A DNA stretch of 64,000 bases from Neptunomonas sp. (GCF_016744175.1 NZ_JADGEV010000007.1:51482-115481), one strand, 5' to 3'; counted from the first letter of the stretch, positions 52,998 to 64,000 are shown. Made by a program: numbers and translations. The notes: a model not told the origin generated them from the sequence alone.

Positions 52998-54128
52998 CTA
53001 ACGAAGAGCCTCCGAAGGAACCTGAAATTCACCCTCAGGTATAAGATGAACTGTGCTGGTAGGAAATGCAGCCTCTGCACCATGCTGCTCAACGATATCC
53101 ATAATTTTTAACAGCACATCTTCTTTTACTTGATGAAAACGCACCCAGTTAGTTGTTTTAGTGAAGGTGTAAACAAAAAAATCGAGAGAAGAAGGAGCAA
53201 ACTTATTTAAGTTAACTATCAACGTTTGCGTATGATCAAGATCAGGGTGCTGGCGTAACATTTCACGCACGTCATCAACAACACCTTTTACTGTCTTAAG
53301 GTCACAATAGCGCACGCCGATTGTTTCATAAATTCTACGGTGAGTCATACGAGAAGGATTCTCAACGGAAATGCTGGCGAACGTCGCATTAGGCACATAC
53401 AGCGGACGCTTATCAAAGGTCCTGATGCGTGTTAAACGCCATCCGATATCCTCTACTGTTCCTTCGATATTTTGATCAGGAGAGCGGACCCAGTCACCGA
53501 CCTTAAAAGGTCTATCCATATAGATCATTAAGCCGCCAAAAAAGTTAGCCAAAAGATCTTTCGCAGCAAAACCAACCGCCAAGCCGCCGATTCCACCAAA
53601 TGCCAACACCCCAGAAATACTATAACCAAAACTTTGAAGTACAACCAAAGCAATGGTGATGATTAGCGACAATCGGAGCAATTTACCCATGGCACTAACT
53701 GTTGTTGCATCAAGCGTCGTATCTATTCCTGCAGGATCAATCAACGCTTTCTCAGCAGAGCGCAAGAAACGAATAAGAAACCAACCCAATAATACTATGA
53801 CTGCAACCTTGCGAATGGGCTCGATAACATCTAACAACACCGTCCCTGTCTTAGCATCAATAACATCAAACGCCCAACTTCCACCAAGCACCCAAATCAT
53901 CATAATGGCTGGGCGCCGAGCCGAACTAAGCAAAATATCATCCCAAACATTTTTGGTCTTTTCTAGCTGAGTAGCCATACGGACAAACACTTTTCGCATG
54001 ACAAACACAGCAATAAGCGTTACCAGCACAATAACAAAGACACTTAAAATCCAGCCGTTCTCTTTCCCTAACGAGAAGTATTGAACCAACCAAGCATTAA
54101 AACTATTAATAGTCTCTTTAACATCCAT
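52998..54128 (-). CDS. MscS-family mechanosensitive ion channel
   Basis: GGLAVGFAAKDLLANFFGGLMIYMDRPFKVGDWV. Confidence 0.93.
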   Translation of the reverse strand: MDVKETINSFNAWLVQYFSLGKENGWILSVFVIVLVTLIAVFVMRKVFVRMATQLEKTKNVWDDILLSSARRPAIMMIWVLGGSWAFDVIDAKTGTVLLDVIEPIRKVAVIVLLGWFLIRFLRSAEKALIDPAGIDTTLDATTVSAMGKLLRLSLIITIALVVLQSFGYSISGVLAFGGIGGLAVGFAAKDLLANFFGGLMIYMDRPFKVGDWVRSPDQNIEGTVEDIGWRLTRIRTFDKRPLYVPNATFASISVENPSRMTHRRIYETIGVRYCDLKTVKGVVDDVREMLRQHPDLDHTQTLIVNLNKFAPSSLDFFVYTFTKTTNWVRFHQVKEDVLLKIMDIVEQHGAEAAFPTSTVHLIPEGEFQVPSEALR

Positions 54129-54135
54129 TTCTAAA

Positions 54136-55140
54136 CTATGCCTCTAGCCGATAGATTAACTCTTTAACACGCTCAAACCGCTGCTCATCAAAGACATGTT
54201 TCTTGTGCTTCATCGTACTAATAGGGACCGTTGAAAGCCCCTGACAACCATCTAAATACGATAACACTTGCGTGGCACCTTCTGAATTATTACAAACAAG
54301 TGCCATATCGCAGCCGGCATCAAGAGCCGCCTGCGTCCTTTCAACAAAGCCTCCAACCGTAGAAGCACCCTGCATACTCAGATCATCACTAAAAATAACC
54401 CCAGTAAAGCCGAGCTGTTCACGTAATATATTTTTAAGCCAGAAAGATGAGAAACCTGCCGTTTTATCATCTAACTGCTGATAGATAATATGCGCAGGCA
54501 TAATTGCGTCTAACCCTTGATCAATCAGCGCTTTAAAAGGCTTGATATCATCAGCACAAAGGGCTTCAAAGCTACGTTCATCGCAGGGAATATCAAGATG
54601 AGAGTCCGCAGCAACCCAACCATGACCAGGAAAATGCTTTCCTGTAGCCGCCATACCCGCCGAATGCATCCCCCTCATAAAACTACTAGCAAGAGAAATA
54701 ACCTGCTCAGAATTTTTACCAAATGCACGATCACCTACGATCTCACTACGCGACCAATCAAGGTCCAAAACAGGAGCAAAACTAATGTCTATATCATGCA
54801 TAACCAGCTCAGTCGCCATTAGCCAGCCGATATCTTCTGTCACTTGCTGAGCTTTTTGTGTGTCTATTGTCCAAAGCTTAGCCAGAGCGCGCATGGGAGG
54901 AATTCTTACAAACTCGTTGCGAAAACGCTGTACTCTCCCGCCTTCATGATCAACAGCCAATAAAATATCAGGTGCTTGTTCTTTGATATCAGCAACCAAA
55001 TCACTCAATTGTGATTTACATTGAAAGTTACGACCAAAAAATATCAGCCCTCCTGCTTCAGGATGACGGACCATATCTCGCTCGGCAGGAGTCAAAGACA
55101 ACCCTTGCACATCCAACATTAATCGCCCAGAAGACATCAA
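54136..55140 (-). CDS. nagZ: Beta-N-acetylhexosaminidase
   Basis: LLAVDHEGGRVQRFR, ATGKHFPGHG, GVIFSDDLSMQGAS. Confidence 0.96.
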   Translation of the reverse strand: MMSSGRLMLDVQGLSLTPAERDMVRHPEAGGLIFFGRNFQCKSQLSDLVADIKEQAPDILLAVDHEGGRVQRFRNEFVRIPPMRALAKLWTIDTQKAQQVTEDIGWLMATELVMHDIDISFAPVLDLDWSRSEIVGDRAFGKNSEQVISLASSFMRGMHSAGMAATGKHFPGHGWVAADSHLDIPCDERSFEALCADDIKPFKALIDQGLDAIMPAHIIYQQLDDKTAGFSSFWLKNILREQLGFTGVIFSDDLSMQGASTVGGFVERTQAALDAGCDMALVCNNSEGATQVLSYLDGCQGLSTVPISTMKHKKHVFDEQRFERVKELIYRLEA

Positions 55141-55613
55141 TATTCCTCAATTAATAATTCAGTCCCAACCACTACAAGATCAAACAGCTCAATGACATCT
55201 GCATTTCGCATACGAATACAGCCATGAGACAACGGAACACCCATTGGCTCAGTATCAGGCGTTCCATGTATATAAATATATCGCTGCATACTATCAACAG
55301 CGCCTAGCCGGTTTCGCCCGGGCTCTTTACCACTAAGCCATAAGATACGCGTAAGTATCCAGTCCCTCTTTGGGTATTGATCAGATAGTAATGAGGAATA
55401 GATTTCACCCGTGAATCGACGCCCAACAAAAACCGCGTTTAGAGGCTGTTGCTCACCAATTTTAGCCCGAATGGCATGCAAGCCACGTGGAGTGCAGCCA
55501 GAACCAGAGGTTTCACCAACCCCGTTAAGCGCAGTCGACACATTATAGTCTCGACTACTTCCAGGTAAGCGCAAGGTCAGAATCTGTTTTTCAATATTCA
55601 ACAACAAAGACAT
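55137..55613 (-). CDS. L,D-transpeptidase (YkuD domain)
   Basis: GTPDTEPMGVPLSHGCIRMRNADVIELFD. Confidence 0.92.
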   Translation of the reverse strand: MSLLLNIEKQILTLRLPGSSRDYNVSTALNGVGETSGSGCTPRGLHAIRAKIGEQQPLNAVFVGRRFTGEIYSSLLSDQYPKRDWILTRILWLSGKEPGRNRLGAVDSMQRYIYIHGTPDTEPMGVPLSHGCIRMRNADVIELFDLVVVGTELLIEEY

Positions 55614-55625
55614 ATGTAGAACAAA

Positions 55626-56285
55626 TCAAAGCCGACAAAAATAAGTTTTATCAGAGCGAGCCTGCAACCCTGCGGTAAGCACCGGAATCATACGATGCAG
55701 AACATTCTCTATTTCTACTTCCTTATCAAATTCATTCTTTTCAATTGAAGCTAACGTTTGAAAATTAGATAAAGTAAAAACCATTGATCCCATAAGAAAA
55801 TGCAAACGCCAGAAGAACTCATCATCCTCCATCGGCGAAACGTCATCACGCAATAGCGTCAAAAACCGCTCAAGTTTTTCGTGGTACTGATGAAACATAT
55901 ATTCGCGCAGAACAGTTTGGCTTTTCATATAAGAGAGATCAAGCAAGCGCATAAACATCGATAAAGCATGAGCGTTACCTTGCCTAACCTCTAATAAGGC
56001 ACGCATAACCATTTCCATCAACTCATTGGATGTAACTGTCTTATCCGAACTACCGCCCAAGCGCTCTACCACCGCATTTTCAATGTAATCACAAAATGGG
56101 GATAAGTACTTTTCAGAGACAGCTTCGATTAAACCCTGCTTGGATCCAAAGTGATAATTCACGGCTGCTAAATTCACATCAGCAGCCGCCGTTATCTGAC
56201 GCATTGTCGTTTCTGGAAACCCTTGCTCTGAAAACAAAGCTTCAGCAGCCTTTAATATTTGATTCGCCGTTTTAGACCGCTGCAA
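55626..56285 (-). CDS. TetR/AcrR family regulator (PsrA-like)
   Basis: ILKAAEALFSEQGFPETTMRQITAAADVNLAAVNYHFGSKQGLIEAV; next to nagZ as psrA is in Pseudomonas. Confidence 0.85.
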   Translation of the reverse strand: MQRSKTANQILKAAEALFSEQGFPETTMRQITAAADVNLAAVNYHFGSKQGLIEAVSEKYLSPFCDYIENAVVERLGGSSDKTVTSNELMEMVMRALLEVRQGNAHALSMFMRLLDLSYMKSQTVLREYMFHQYHEKLERFLTLLRDDVSPMEDDEFFWRLHFLMGSMVFTLSNFQTLASIEKNEFDKEVEIENVLHRMIPVLTAGLQARSDKTYFCRL

Positions 56286-56365
56286 GCTATGCCTCCTTTC
56301 ACGTCTTGTTTAAAACACTCTATTAGAAAAATATAGCTCATAGATGAGCAATAGAAAAATTATAT

Positions 56366-57436
56366 TTATCGTGTCATGAATCGGCTATTCGACACTCGCG
56401 TCCAAATTTTTGAAACAACACCCTCTGAAGTTTGGATTGCCATCTCACTCAAGCGCTCCTGAAGTGTCTTTTTCATTTCATAACGGACCCGAAACACATC
56501 CGCATTATCACAAGCACTCATCAGATAATCATCACTTGTCGACAGCTCATCGACTAATTCTTCAGCCAAGGCTCTCTTACCAAACCATACTTCGCCTGTT
56601 GCTACTTTCTCTATGTCCAGTTGCGGGCGGTATTCAGATACAAACTCTTTGAAAAGTGCATGAGTGTCCTCAAGCTCTTCAATAAATTTCTGCTTACCTT
56701 TTTCAGTGTTCTCGCCAAACATTGTGACTGTGCGCTTATACTCTCCAGCGGTGAACATCTCATAATCAACATCATGCTTTTTAAGCACACGATTAAAATT
56801 AGGGACCTGAGCTATGACACCAATAGAACCTACAAGTGCAAAAGGCGCTGCTATAAGGCGGTCAGCCAAACAAGCCATTAAATAGCCGCCACTTGCAGCT
56901 ACTTGGTCAACACATACCGTTAAGGGTATCCCAGAGTCTTTAATACGAGCCATTTGAGAAGCGGCAAGGCCGTAGGTATGCACCATACCACCCGCACTTT
57001 CTAATCTAATAACCACTTCATCGCAAGGCCGAGCAAACGTCAGTACTGCAGATATTTCTTCTCTGAGCAATTCCACTTCACTGGCTTTAATATCACCATC
57101 AAAATCAAGAACATAGACACGTTTTTTATCTTCAGGCTCTTGAGCTGGTGTATTTTTCGCTTCTTTCTTGCGCTGCTTACTTTCTAGCTTATCTTGCTTC
57201 TTCTGCTGTTTAAGCAGGTGCTTATAAGCATCTTTATCGAGTACAGCCGCTTCAACGGCATCTTTCATATCTTCGTAAAGATCATTGATAGAGGTGACAT
57301 CAACTTCACCATCTCGATCATCACGGCGATTACGCGAACTTACCATTATGATGCCTGCTACCAAAAGCAGTATCACGACTAATCCAGTGAATGCTTTCGC
57401 AGCAAACAGGCCGTATTCAAAGAAAAATTCAGACAA
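56366..57436 (-). CDS. sohB: Inner membrane protease SohB
   Basis: VYVLDFDGDIKASEVELLREEISAVL, VDQVAASGGYLMACLADRLIAAPFALVGSIGV. Confidence 0.94.
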   Translation of the reverse strand: MSEFFFEYGLFAAKAFTGLVVILLLVAGIIMVSSRNRRDDRDGEVDVTSINDLYEDMKDAVEAAVLDKDAYKHLLKQQKKQDKLESKQRKKEAKNTPAQEPEDKKRVYVLDFDGDIKASEVELLREEISAVLTFARPCDEVVIRLESAGGMVHTYGLAASQMARIKDSGIPLTVCVDQVAASGGYLMACLADRLIAAPFALVGSIGVIAQVPNFNRVLKKHDVDYEMFTAGEYKRTVTMFGENTEKGKQKFIEELEDTHALFKEFVSEYRPQLDIEKVATGEVWFGKRALAEELVDELSTSDDYLMSACDNADVFRVRYEMKKTLQERLSEMAIQTSEGVVSKIWTRVSNSRFMTR

Positions 57437-57544
57437 CAGGTTTCTCCATAAAAAGAGTTATCAGTATTAAGTGCGGTAATGTACCATAAAAGCGAATTAA
57501 CGAATCCACTGTACGCTACTTTTCGTGATAGGAATGTATATATA

Positions 57545-57874
57545 ATGAGTTCAGATATTACCGTAGCCCGCGTTATTGAAAAACTACCATCACGCTTCCA
57601 AGCAGATGCCGCCGGTAGCTTAAACGCCATTTTCCAATTTCTACTGGAAGATGACGATGATTTCTACATCTCTATAAAAGAACAAGAATGCACAACCCAA
57701 CCCGGCGAGCACCAAGACCCTTCTATCACATTGATTATGGATTCCAACACCTTTATTAAAGTAGTGACAGGAGAGCAAGATGGCATGAGCGCATTCTTAA
57801 AGGGACAACTGCGCGCCGAAGGCAATGTCATGCTCGCTACAAAACTAGGCAAGTTATTTAAAAACAAAACCTAG
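57545..57874 (+). CDS. SCP2 sterol-binding domain protein (ORF extends to 57479)
   Basis: PSRFQADAAGSLNAIFQFLLED, GDGQ-like GEQDGMSAFLKGQLRAEGNVMLATKLGKLF. Confidence 0.82.
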   Translation: MSSDITVARVIEKLPSRFQADAAGSLNAIFQFLLEDDDDFYISIKEQECTTQPGEHQDPSITLIMDSNTFIKVVTGEQDGMSAFLKGQLRAEGNVMLATKLGKLFKNKT

Positions 57875-57875
57875 T

Positions 57876-58661
57876 TCAGCTTTCACCCCGAAGAAAACGT
57901 TCAATAAGTGCGGATGATATCGCAAATGAAGGAGGCAAGTCAGGCATCGCATCTCGGTGATACCAGTTAGCCTCTTCTATCTCTACTCCATCAGGTATTA
58001 ACTCCCCACCTGCATAATCGGCAAAAAAACCTAACATTAAAGAGTGCGGAAATGGCCATGATTGGCTTTGAATATAGCGTACATTAGCAACATCAACTCC
58101 TACTTCCTCTTTAATCTCACGATGAACCGCCGCTTCAGCCGTTTCGCCTGCTTCAATAAAACCCGCGAGCGTACTAAAAATACCAGGTTTAAAACGAGGT
58201 GAACGAGCCAAAATACAACGATCACCATCAACAACCAAAACAATAATACAGGGCGATATGCGAGGGTATTGAACTAGCGAGCATTTTTCACAATGCTTTG
58301 CCAGATCTGCATTATGATGCTGCATTTCATTTGCGCAGCGCCCACAAAAGCGATGCTCATTATGCCAAATAATCAATTGCGCGGCCCGTGACAAGTTCAC
58401 ATATTCTGCCTCATCTTGGGAGACAGACAGCAACCCTCTCAGATTTGCTTTTTCAAAAGAAATAGGAGACCCACGTTTTAAAATAGCTAAATGGATTTGC
58501 TCTCCCCTCATGTCACCCACTGGGTAGATAGCCTCAACGTTCTCTTTTGAGAAATCATCTAATGTGGCGTGCAGGTACCCACCTTCGTTATTTAAAAACA
58601 TTGCCCCAGATGAGCCAACAACGTAATGCCCTTTCACTGTCATTCCTTGCTCTTTTGTCAT
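57876..58661 (-). CDS. nudC: NAD+ diphosphatase NudC
   Basis: CGRC...CEKC zinc motif; GFIEAGETAEAAVHREIKEEVGVDV Nudix box, SQSWPFPHSLM. Confidence 0.95.
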   Translation of the reverse strand: MTKEQGMTVKGHYVVGSSGAMFLNNEGGYLHATLDDFSKENVEAIYPVGDMRGEQIHLAILKRGSPISFEKANLRGLLSVSQDEAEYVNLSRAAQLIIWHNEHRFCGRCANEMQHHNADLAKHCEKCSLVQYPRISPCIIVLVVDGDRCILARSPRFKPGIFSTLAGFIEAGETAEAAVHREIKEEVGVDVANVRYIQSQSWPFPHSLMLGFFADYAGGELIPDGVEIEEANWYHRDAMPDLPPSFAISSALIERFLRGES

Positions 58662-58877
58662 TGATTTTCCTATAGAAATCGGGGGATATACTTATTTAAA
58701 AGTTTATCAAGTACCAGCCCCCAACTGATCTATGTCACAAACTAACTATAATGCGGAATTAATTAGCCAATAATCACGCATAACTATTCAGGTTTTATCA
58801 ATCTACTGCTAGTCTACACCAACATTTGAGTATCCGTTTGTAGTAAACGACCTGTTTAACAATTAGGACAATAATAA

Positions 58878-60383
58878 ATGACCATCACCTTTCCTCAGGC
58901 GCTAATGCGCAATTTCCTAGGAAATTCTCCCGTCTGGTACAAGCAGGCCATTATTGGCTTTCTGATTTTAAACCCCATCCTATTGATGGTTGCAGGCCCT
59001 GTTGTTACCGGCTGGACACTCATTTTTGAGTTTATTTTCACACTAGCGCTGGCACTTAAGTGCTACCCGCTACAACCCGGTGGACTGCTTGCTTTAGAGG
59101 CCATTGTCATCGGACTAGCATCACCAGAATCAGTTTATCATGAAGTAAGCAGCAACCTTGAGGTCATCCTACTGTTGATGTTTATGGTAGCTGGCATCTA
59201 CTTTATGCAAACCATGCTGCTATGGATCTTTACCATTATTCTTTTAAAGGTAAAATCCAAAGCAATGCTCTCATTGTTGTTTTCATTATCTGCTGCGTTC
59301 TTATCAGCTTTTCTCGATGCGCTCACGGTAACAGCGGTACTCATCAGCGTCGGTGTTGGTTTTTACTCCGTTTATCATAAGGTGGCCTCCGGCAAGAACT
59401 ACGATCACGATCATGACCATGCTGATGATGAGTCTGTTGAAGAAACAAACAGAAATGATCTCGAAGATTTTCGTGCATTTCTAAGAAGCTTGTTAATGCA
59501 CGGTGCCGTTGGAACGGCTCTCGGTGGCGTTTGTACACTGGTTGGCGAGCCACAAAACCTGCTTATCGCGCAAAAAGCAGGCTGGGACTTCATACAGTTC
59601 TTCGTCTTAATGGCCCCTATCACTATGCCGGTTCTAATCGCAGGCTTAATTACTTGCTTCGTATTAGAGAAGACTCGTATATTTGGGTATGGAGTAGAAC
59701 TGCCTTCAAGAGTACGACATATTCTTGAAGACTTCGCCGCAGAAGAAGATAAAAAACGTACGCTGCGTGATAAAGCAGTACTTATGGTTCAAGTACTCGT
59801 GTCTATTTTTCTTGTATTAGCATTGGCTTTTCATCTAGCTGCAGTAGGCCTTATCGGTTTAACCATCATCGTATTACTTACCGCCTTTAACGGCATTACC
59901 GAAGAACACCAAATAGGCAAAGCTTTTGAAGAAGCATTACCTTTTACAGCGCTTTTAGTTGTGTTCTTTGCCGTAGTATCGGTTATACATGACCAACACC
60001 TATTCCAACCTATCATCCACGCTGTACTTGAGATGGATCTTAAAGATCAACCTGGCTTCTTCTTTATAGCCAATGGCTTGCTTTCTGCCATTAGTGATAA
60101 CGTATTTGTAGCTACGGTATACATTAATGAAGTGGCAGCTGCGCTAGAAGCCGGAACAATTACACGTGATCACTTTGATGCCTTAGCTATTGCTATTAAC
60201 ACGGGAACTAATATTCCAAGTGTTGCTACGCCAAACGGCCAGGCTGCTTTTCTGTTTTTGTTAACATCTGCTCTAGCACCACTCATTCGCCTTTCGTATG
60301 GTCGCATGGTAGTTATGGCATTCCCATACACTGTCGTGATGAGTATTGTCGGCTACATTGCAGTTAACATTGCGCTAGGCTAG
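58878..60383 (+). CDS. nhaB: Na+/H+ antiporter NhaB
   Basis: [35 protein letters not shown]-rich. Confidence 0.96.
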   Translation: MTITFPQALMRNFLGNSPVWYKQAIIGFLILNPILLMVAGPVVTGWTLIFEFIFTLALALKCYPLQPGGLLALEAIVIGLASPESVYHEVSSNLEVILLLMFMVAGIYFMQTMLLWIFTIILLKVKSKAMLSLLFSLSAAFLSAFLDALTVTAVLISVGVGFYSVYHKVASGKNYDHDHDHADDESVEETNRNDLEDFRAFLRSLLMHGAVGTALGGVCTLVGEPQNLLIAQKAGWDFIQFFVLMAPITMPVLIAGLITCFVLEKTRIFGYGVELPSRVRHILEDFAAEEDKKRTLRDKAVLMVQVLVSIFLVLALAFHLAAVGLIGLTIIVLLTAFNGITEEHQIGKAFEEALPFTALLVVFFAVVSVIHDQHLFQPIIHAVLEMDLKDQPGFFFIANGLLSAISDNVFVATVYINEVAAALEAGTITRDHFDALAIAINTGTNIPSVATPNGQAAFLFLLTSALAPLIRLSYGRMVVMAFPYTVVMSIVGYIAVNIALG

Positions 60384-60395
60384 TTATTTCACAAC

Positions 60396-60426
60396 AAAAA
60401 AAGCGGGCTATTTAGCCCGCTTTTTT
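60396..60426. terminator. Bidirectional terminator between nhaB and dnaQ
   Basis: AAAAAAGCGGGCTA-TT-TAGCCCGCTTTTTT perfect hairpin with A/T runs. Confidence 0.92.
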
Positions 60427-60442
60427 ATTGCTCTATTGTTCG

Positions 60443-61171
60443 TTAGCTATTCGGCTCAACAACAGCCTTTCGCCACAAACACTCTCCGCCCGCACTTTTA
60501 TCAAGCCTACTAAGAAATGCTTCATGCTCAACAAGCTCATCACCTGTTGCAGCTAAAACAGCCAAATTTAATGACTCTGACCCCACCCGCTTAATGACAA
60601 CCTCGTCGCCTTCCTGGCCTTGATCGCCATCACTATCACTTAACAACAGTGATGTTTGGCCACCGGTTAGCGCTAAATATACATCGGCAAGAATCTCCGA
60701 ATCTAATAAAGCGCCATGTAGTTCACGGTGTGAGTTATCGATGCCGTATCGTTTACATAGTGCATCTAGGTTATTTTTTTGCCCGGGGTGCTTGTGTCGG
60801 GCTAACCGTAAGGAGTCAGTAATAGTACAAATATCGGCCATGCGAACGTCGTAACCGTTACGACCTAATTCCGCGTCAAGGAAACCTATATCAAACGTCG
60901 CATTATGGATTATTAATTCAGCACCACGAACGTACTCGAGAAACTCGTCAGCTATGTCTTTGAAGCGGGGCTTATCATCCAAAAATTCATGTGTAATACC
61001 ATGCACAGCCATCGCTTCTTTATCAATTTCATGGACCGGCTTGGTATATTGGTGGTAATGATTTCCTGTCAACTTTCTCCGCTGCATCTCAACACAGCCG
61101 ATTTCGATAATATTATGTCCTTGGGACCATTCAAGCCCCGTTGTTTCTGTATCGAGAATAATCTGACGCAT
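60443..61171 (-). CDS. dnaQ: DNA polymerase III epsilon subunit
   Basis: RQIILDTETTGLEWSQGHNIIEIGCVEM ExoI, HNATFDIGFLD ExoII, HGALLDSEILADVYL ExoIII. Confidence 0.97.
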   Translation of the reverse strand: MRQIILDTETTGLEWSQGHNIIEIGCVEMQRRKLTGNHYHQYTKPVHEIDKEAMAVHGITHEFLDDKPRFKDIADEFLEYVRGAELIIHNATFDIGFLDAELGRNGYDVRMADICTITDSLRLARHKHPGQKNNLDALCKRYGIDNSHRELHGALLDSEILADVYLALTGGQTSLLLSDSDGDQGQEGDEVVIKRVGSESLNLAVLAATGDELVEHEAFLSRLDKSAGGECLWRKAVVEPNS

Positions 61172-61177
61172 ATTGCA

Positions 61178-61621
61178 TTAAACCTTTTTTAAAATCTCAT
61201 CTACACCACGATTAGCTAGCTCATCAGCCAATTCATTCTCAGGGTGCCCACTGTGCCCCTTAACCCAGCGCCATTCAATGTCATACTGAGCTGACAATTC
61301 ATCGAGGCGTTGCCATAAATCTGCATTTTTCACAGGTTTCTTAGCCGCCGTTTTCCACCCATTTTTACGCCACCCAGCTATCCACTCAGTAATACCTTTG
61401 CGTACATATTGAGAATCAGTAGTCAAAATTACAGGGCGTGTGCTTTTTAAAGCGGATAGCGCTTCAATCGCACCCATTAACTCCATACGATTGTTGGTAG
61501 TATCCTTATCACCACCCCAAAGATGCTTTACGGTTTCACCGTATCTTAAAACGGCTCCCCAGCCTCCCGGACCAGGATTGCCTTTACAGGCACCATCAGT
61601 AAATATCTCAACGGCTTTCAC
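61178..61621 (-). CDS. rnhA: Ribonuclease HI (likely GTG start; ORF extends to 61651)
   Basis: [55 protein letters not shown]. Confidence 0.97.
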   Translation of the reverse strand: MKAVEIFTDGACKGNPGPGGWGAVLRYGETVKHLWGGDKDTTNNRMELMGAIEALSALKSTRPVILTTDSQYVRKGITEWIAGWRKNGWKTAAKKPVKNADLWQRLDELSAQYDIEWRWVKGHSGHPENELADELANRGVDEILKKV

Positions 61622-62384
61622 GTGCTTGTCCCCTTGTGGCCGGTTCAGCAACCGGCAATCTAATAAAACGCTTTCCTGTTTTTTCAGGATGTATTGCCGT
61701 CATTCCACCCACATCTTTTCGAGCGAGGATAATATTAATGGCACCGAAACGAGATAAGTACTTTCTTCCTAAGCCTTGCAGCTTTCCAAATTTTCTTCTT
61801 ACATTTGATGATTCATATGACGGCAGAAAATAGTCACTGGTAGTTTTCAGTTCAGTTAATTCTAATAATTTTATCCAATCTACCAACCGGTAATGGCTTA
61901 TAAAATGAGCCTTCTGCCAAATTGGTGCCTTACTTTTTCGTGTCCAAAGGCGAGATATACCCCACCAAGAAACAGGGTTGAAATTTACGATAAGTAAATG
62001 CCCTCCCGGACGAAGAACACGCGCAGCCTCACGTAAAACCTGATGCGGGCTAGCGGCAAAATCCAACGAGTGATGCAACAAAACAACGTCTACACTATTG
62101 TGCTCAAGTGGCAGTTCGGCGTTTTGTGCAATAAGACTGTTCGGCTGCATACCCAGCTCAAGCTGGTGGTAAACAATGAATGCATGCGCGACAGCGCTTT
62201 TACTAGCGAGGTCTATTGTCGGATCTACTCCAATCTGCGCCAAATGCACGCCGTACAAGCCGGGCAATAGCTGATCAAGTACCTGCTGCTCGGTTTCCAG
62301 CAAGTCTTTACCGAGGTCATTTGAAAACCAACGCTTTAACGATCCAGCCAGCTCTTCAATGGGTTGTTGAGTATGAAAATTCAT
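61608..62384 (-). CDS. Class I SAM-dependent methyltransferase
   Basis: [36 protein letters not shown]. Confidence 0.88.
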   Translation of the reverse strand: MNFHTQQPIEELAGSLKRWFSNDLGKDLLETEQQVLDQLLPGLYGVHLAQIGVDPTIDLASKSAVAHAFIVYHQLELGMQPNSLIAQNAELPLEHNSVDVVLLHHSLDFAASPHQVLREAARVLRPGGHLLIVNFNPVSWWGISRLWTRKSKAPIWQKAHFISHYRLVDWIKLLELTELKTTSDYFLPSYESSNVRRKFGKLQGLGRKYLSRFGAINIILARKDVGGMTAIHPEKTGKRFIRLPVAEPATRGQARESR

Positions 62385-62482
62385 ATCGAAACGTTATCAA
62401 CCTAAATATTAACTAAGCCTACATGTTAACAGTCATCACCATTTAGGGTAATCTCCGACTAACAAAAAAGATGAGGTTCACT

Positions 62483-63256
62483 ATGTTTACTGTATTACCA
62501 CTCCCAGCGTTTAACGACAATTACATTTGGATGTTAACCAGTGCAGACCACCCTGGAATGGTTGTAGTAGACCCTGGTGATGCTGATGTAGTAATCAAAG
62601 CAGTGAACGACTCAAGCATACCACTTGTAGCAATTTTACTAACGCACCACCACCCTGATCATACTGGTGGCGTTAAACAACTCGTTGATCTTTTTTCTGT
62701 GCCTGTTTACGGCTCTGCAAACTCACCATTTAAAGAGATATCCCAGCCTTTAACAGATGGCATGCAAATAAGCATTCTAGGAAAAGCATTAGTAATAAAA
62801 GAAATTCCAGGTCATACATTGGACCATATCTCATACTACTTAGCTGATGAAACATCACAAATATTTTGCGGTGATACACTTTTCCTTGCAGGTTGCGGCC
62901 GGCTGTTCGAAGGATCTCCCCAGCAAATGCTTAGTAACATGGACTATTTTAAAACGTTACCGCTTAACACCCAAGTATACTGCACACACGAATACTCACT
63001 CGCTAACTTAGCTTTTGCTCATGCGGTAGAGCCAACTAATGCTGATATCAGCAATACAATAGTACGCTGTGAAGAGTTACGCTCACGTAATTTACCCACG
63101 CTACCTTCATCTATCGGTCAGGAATTAAAAATCAATCCTTTTATGCGAGCAGAAATATGTGATGTACAAAATGCCGCCAGTAACCACACAAAATCTAATA
63201 TTAACAACCAATTAGATGCCTTCACCGCCATCCGAGAGTGGAAAAACAGCTTCTGA
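62483..63256 (+). CDS. gloB: Hydroxyacylglutathione hydrolase (ORF extends to 62471)
   Basis: LPAFNDNYIWML, LLTHHHPDHTGGV, IPGHTLDHISYY, CGDTLFLAGCGRLFEGSPQQM. Confidence 0.97.
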   Translation: MFTVLPLPAFNDNYIWMLTSADHPGMVVVDPGDADVVIKAVNDSSIPLVAILLTHHHPDHTGGVKQLVDLFSVPVYGSANSPFKEISQPLTDGMQISILGKALVIKEIPGHTLDHISYYLADETSQIFCGDTLFLAGCGRLFEGSPQQMLSNMDYFKTLPLNTQVYCTHEYSLANLAFAHAVEPTNADISNTIVRCEELRSRNLPTLPSSIGQELKINPFMRAEICDVQNAASNHTKSNINNQLDAFTAIREWKNSF

Positions 63257-63326
63257 CCGTTAAGGTGCATTGACCCATTATCTGAGCCTGCTAAAATTAC
63301 CCATCAAAATTTGCTGGAAAGATCGT

Positions 63327-64000
63327 ATGCCTCGTCGTTTAATTGTTTCAACATTAATTGTTTCAAGCCTCATGGCTGGTTGCCAAACAATACCCAAGAA
63401 CGACTCTGCGTCCATCTTACCTAGCCCTTCAGTCACTCCCGAAGCAGTCATATCAAATGTTGTAATTGAACAGACTAAAATAGATGTAAAACCAAAACAA
63501 CAAGCACCATATCTGCAAAGCCCAGACAATCTCTGGGAGTTGACTCGGCAAAATTTTCAACTGACAAACGAAGCTCAGCACGATGCCGTTGATATTCAAA
63601 TAGGCTGGTATAGTAAATACCCTGCCCATATGCGTCGCATAACAGAAAACGCTGCTCGTTATTACCATTATGTTTTAAGTGAAGTACTAAAGCGTGATTT
63701 ACCTGCTGAAATCGCATTACTACCAGCGGTAGAAAGTAGTTATGATCCTCAAGCATACTCTTCTGGACACGCAGCAGGGATATGGCAATTTATTCCAAGC
63801 ACTGCAAAGTATAGAGGTATTAAAAGAAGCCGTTGGTATGATGGTCGTAAGGACATAATAGAGTCAACGAAGTTTGCCCTAGACTACCTTGAACATTTAA
63901 ATAAGCGCTTTGACGGCGATTGGCTGTTAACAATGGCTGCTTATAATGCTGGCGGCGGCACCATTTCAAAAGCCATGAGAAAAAACCGTGAAGCAGGAAA
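63327..64000 (+). CDS. mltD: Lytic murein transglycosylase MltD, 3' truncated by window edge
   Basis: My own translation: lipoprotein signal LMAGC, LPAEIALLPAVESSYDPQAYSSGHAAGIWQFIPSTAKYRG, MAAYNAGGGTI; absent from the ORF track because it has no stop in the window. Confidence 0.93.
   Translation, partial: MPRRLIVSTLIVSSLMAGCQTIPKNDSASILPSPSVTPEAVISNVVIEQTKIDVKPKQQAPYLQSPDNLWELTRQNFQLTNEAQHDAVDIQIGWYSKYPAHMRRITENAARYYHYVLSEVLKRDLPAEIALLPAVESSYDPQAYSSGHAAGIWQFIPSTAKYRGIKRSRWYDGRKDIIESTKFALDYLEHLNKRFDGDWLLTMAAYNAGGGTISKAMRKNREAG

Noticed and set aside
57535-57560. GAATGTATATATAATGAG resembling the dif core AATGTATATTATG
   Set aside because: XerC/XerD arms do not match the dif consensus; explained by the ribosome-binding and start region of the SCP2-domain gene.
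63453-63468. CAAATGTTGTAATTGA, resembling the E. coli Ter core ATGTTGTAAYTAA
   Set aside because: A 9-bp core match is expected about 0.5 times by chance in 64 kb on both strands. It lacks the conserved G upstream of the core and lies inside mltD coding sequence, so it is not reported as a Ter site.

Overview
The window is a dense stretch of gammaproteobacterial chromosome (Oceanospirillales/Pseudomonadales-like), mostly housekeeping genes. It begins inside a bepA-like M48 peptidase gene and ends inside mltD. I saw no tRNA, rRNA, CRISPR array, IS element or prophage. Recognisable blocks are: tetR-like / trpBA; a MerR regulator plus carboxymuconolactone decarboxylase pair; a DUF2282-DUF692-DUF2063-DoxX (bufferin/MNIO RiPP) operon; hisC; rarD; arfB; tcdA; hda; purMN; mltA; kdsB-ycaR-lpxK-exbD-exbB-comEC; lolD with a single lolC/E/F; a PilZ gene with a Tus-like terminator protein gene and a small membrane protein gene; sthA; nqrABCDEF-apbE-nqrM; a long-form gap gene; mfd-csiV; nagZ-ldt-psrA-like; sohB; nudC; nhaB; dnaQ-rnhA; gloB; and the start of mltD. 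The strongest second-look items are (1) a chromosomal Tus/Ter-binding protein homologue (37087-37959) in a PilZ operon, embedded in an otherwise conserved housekeeping block; (2) the MNIO/bufferin copper-RiPP operon (6632-9306) with overlapping genes; (3) a textbook MerR-type 19-bp-spacer promoter with a dyad at the merR stop codon, in front of the carboxymuconolactone decarboxylase gene; (4) a divergent TetR regulator with an operator-like dyad controlling trpBA; (5) a diguanylate-cyclase-like protein with a degenerate GGDEF site; and (6) a LolDF-like arrangement. All family calls come from reading the translated sequences by eye; no database search was run.
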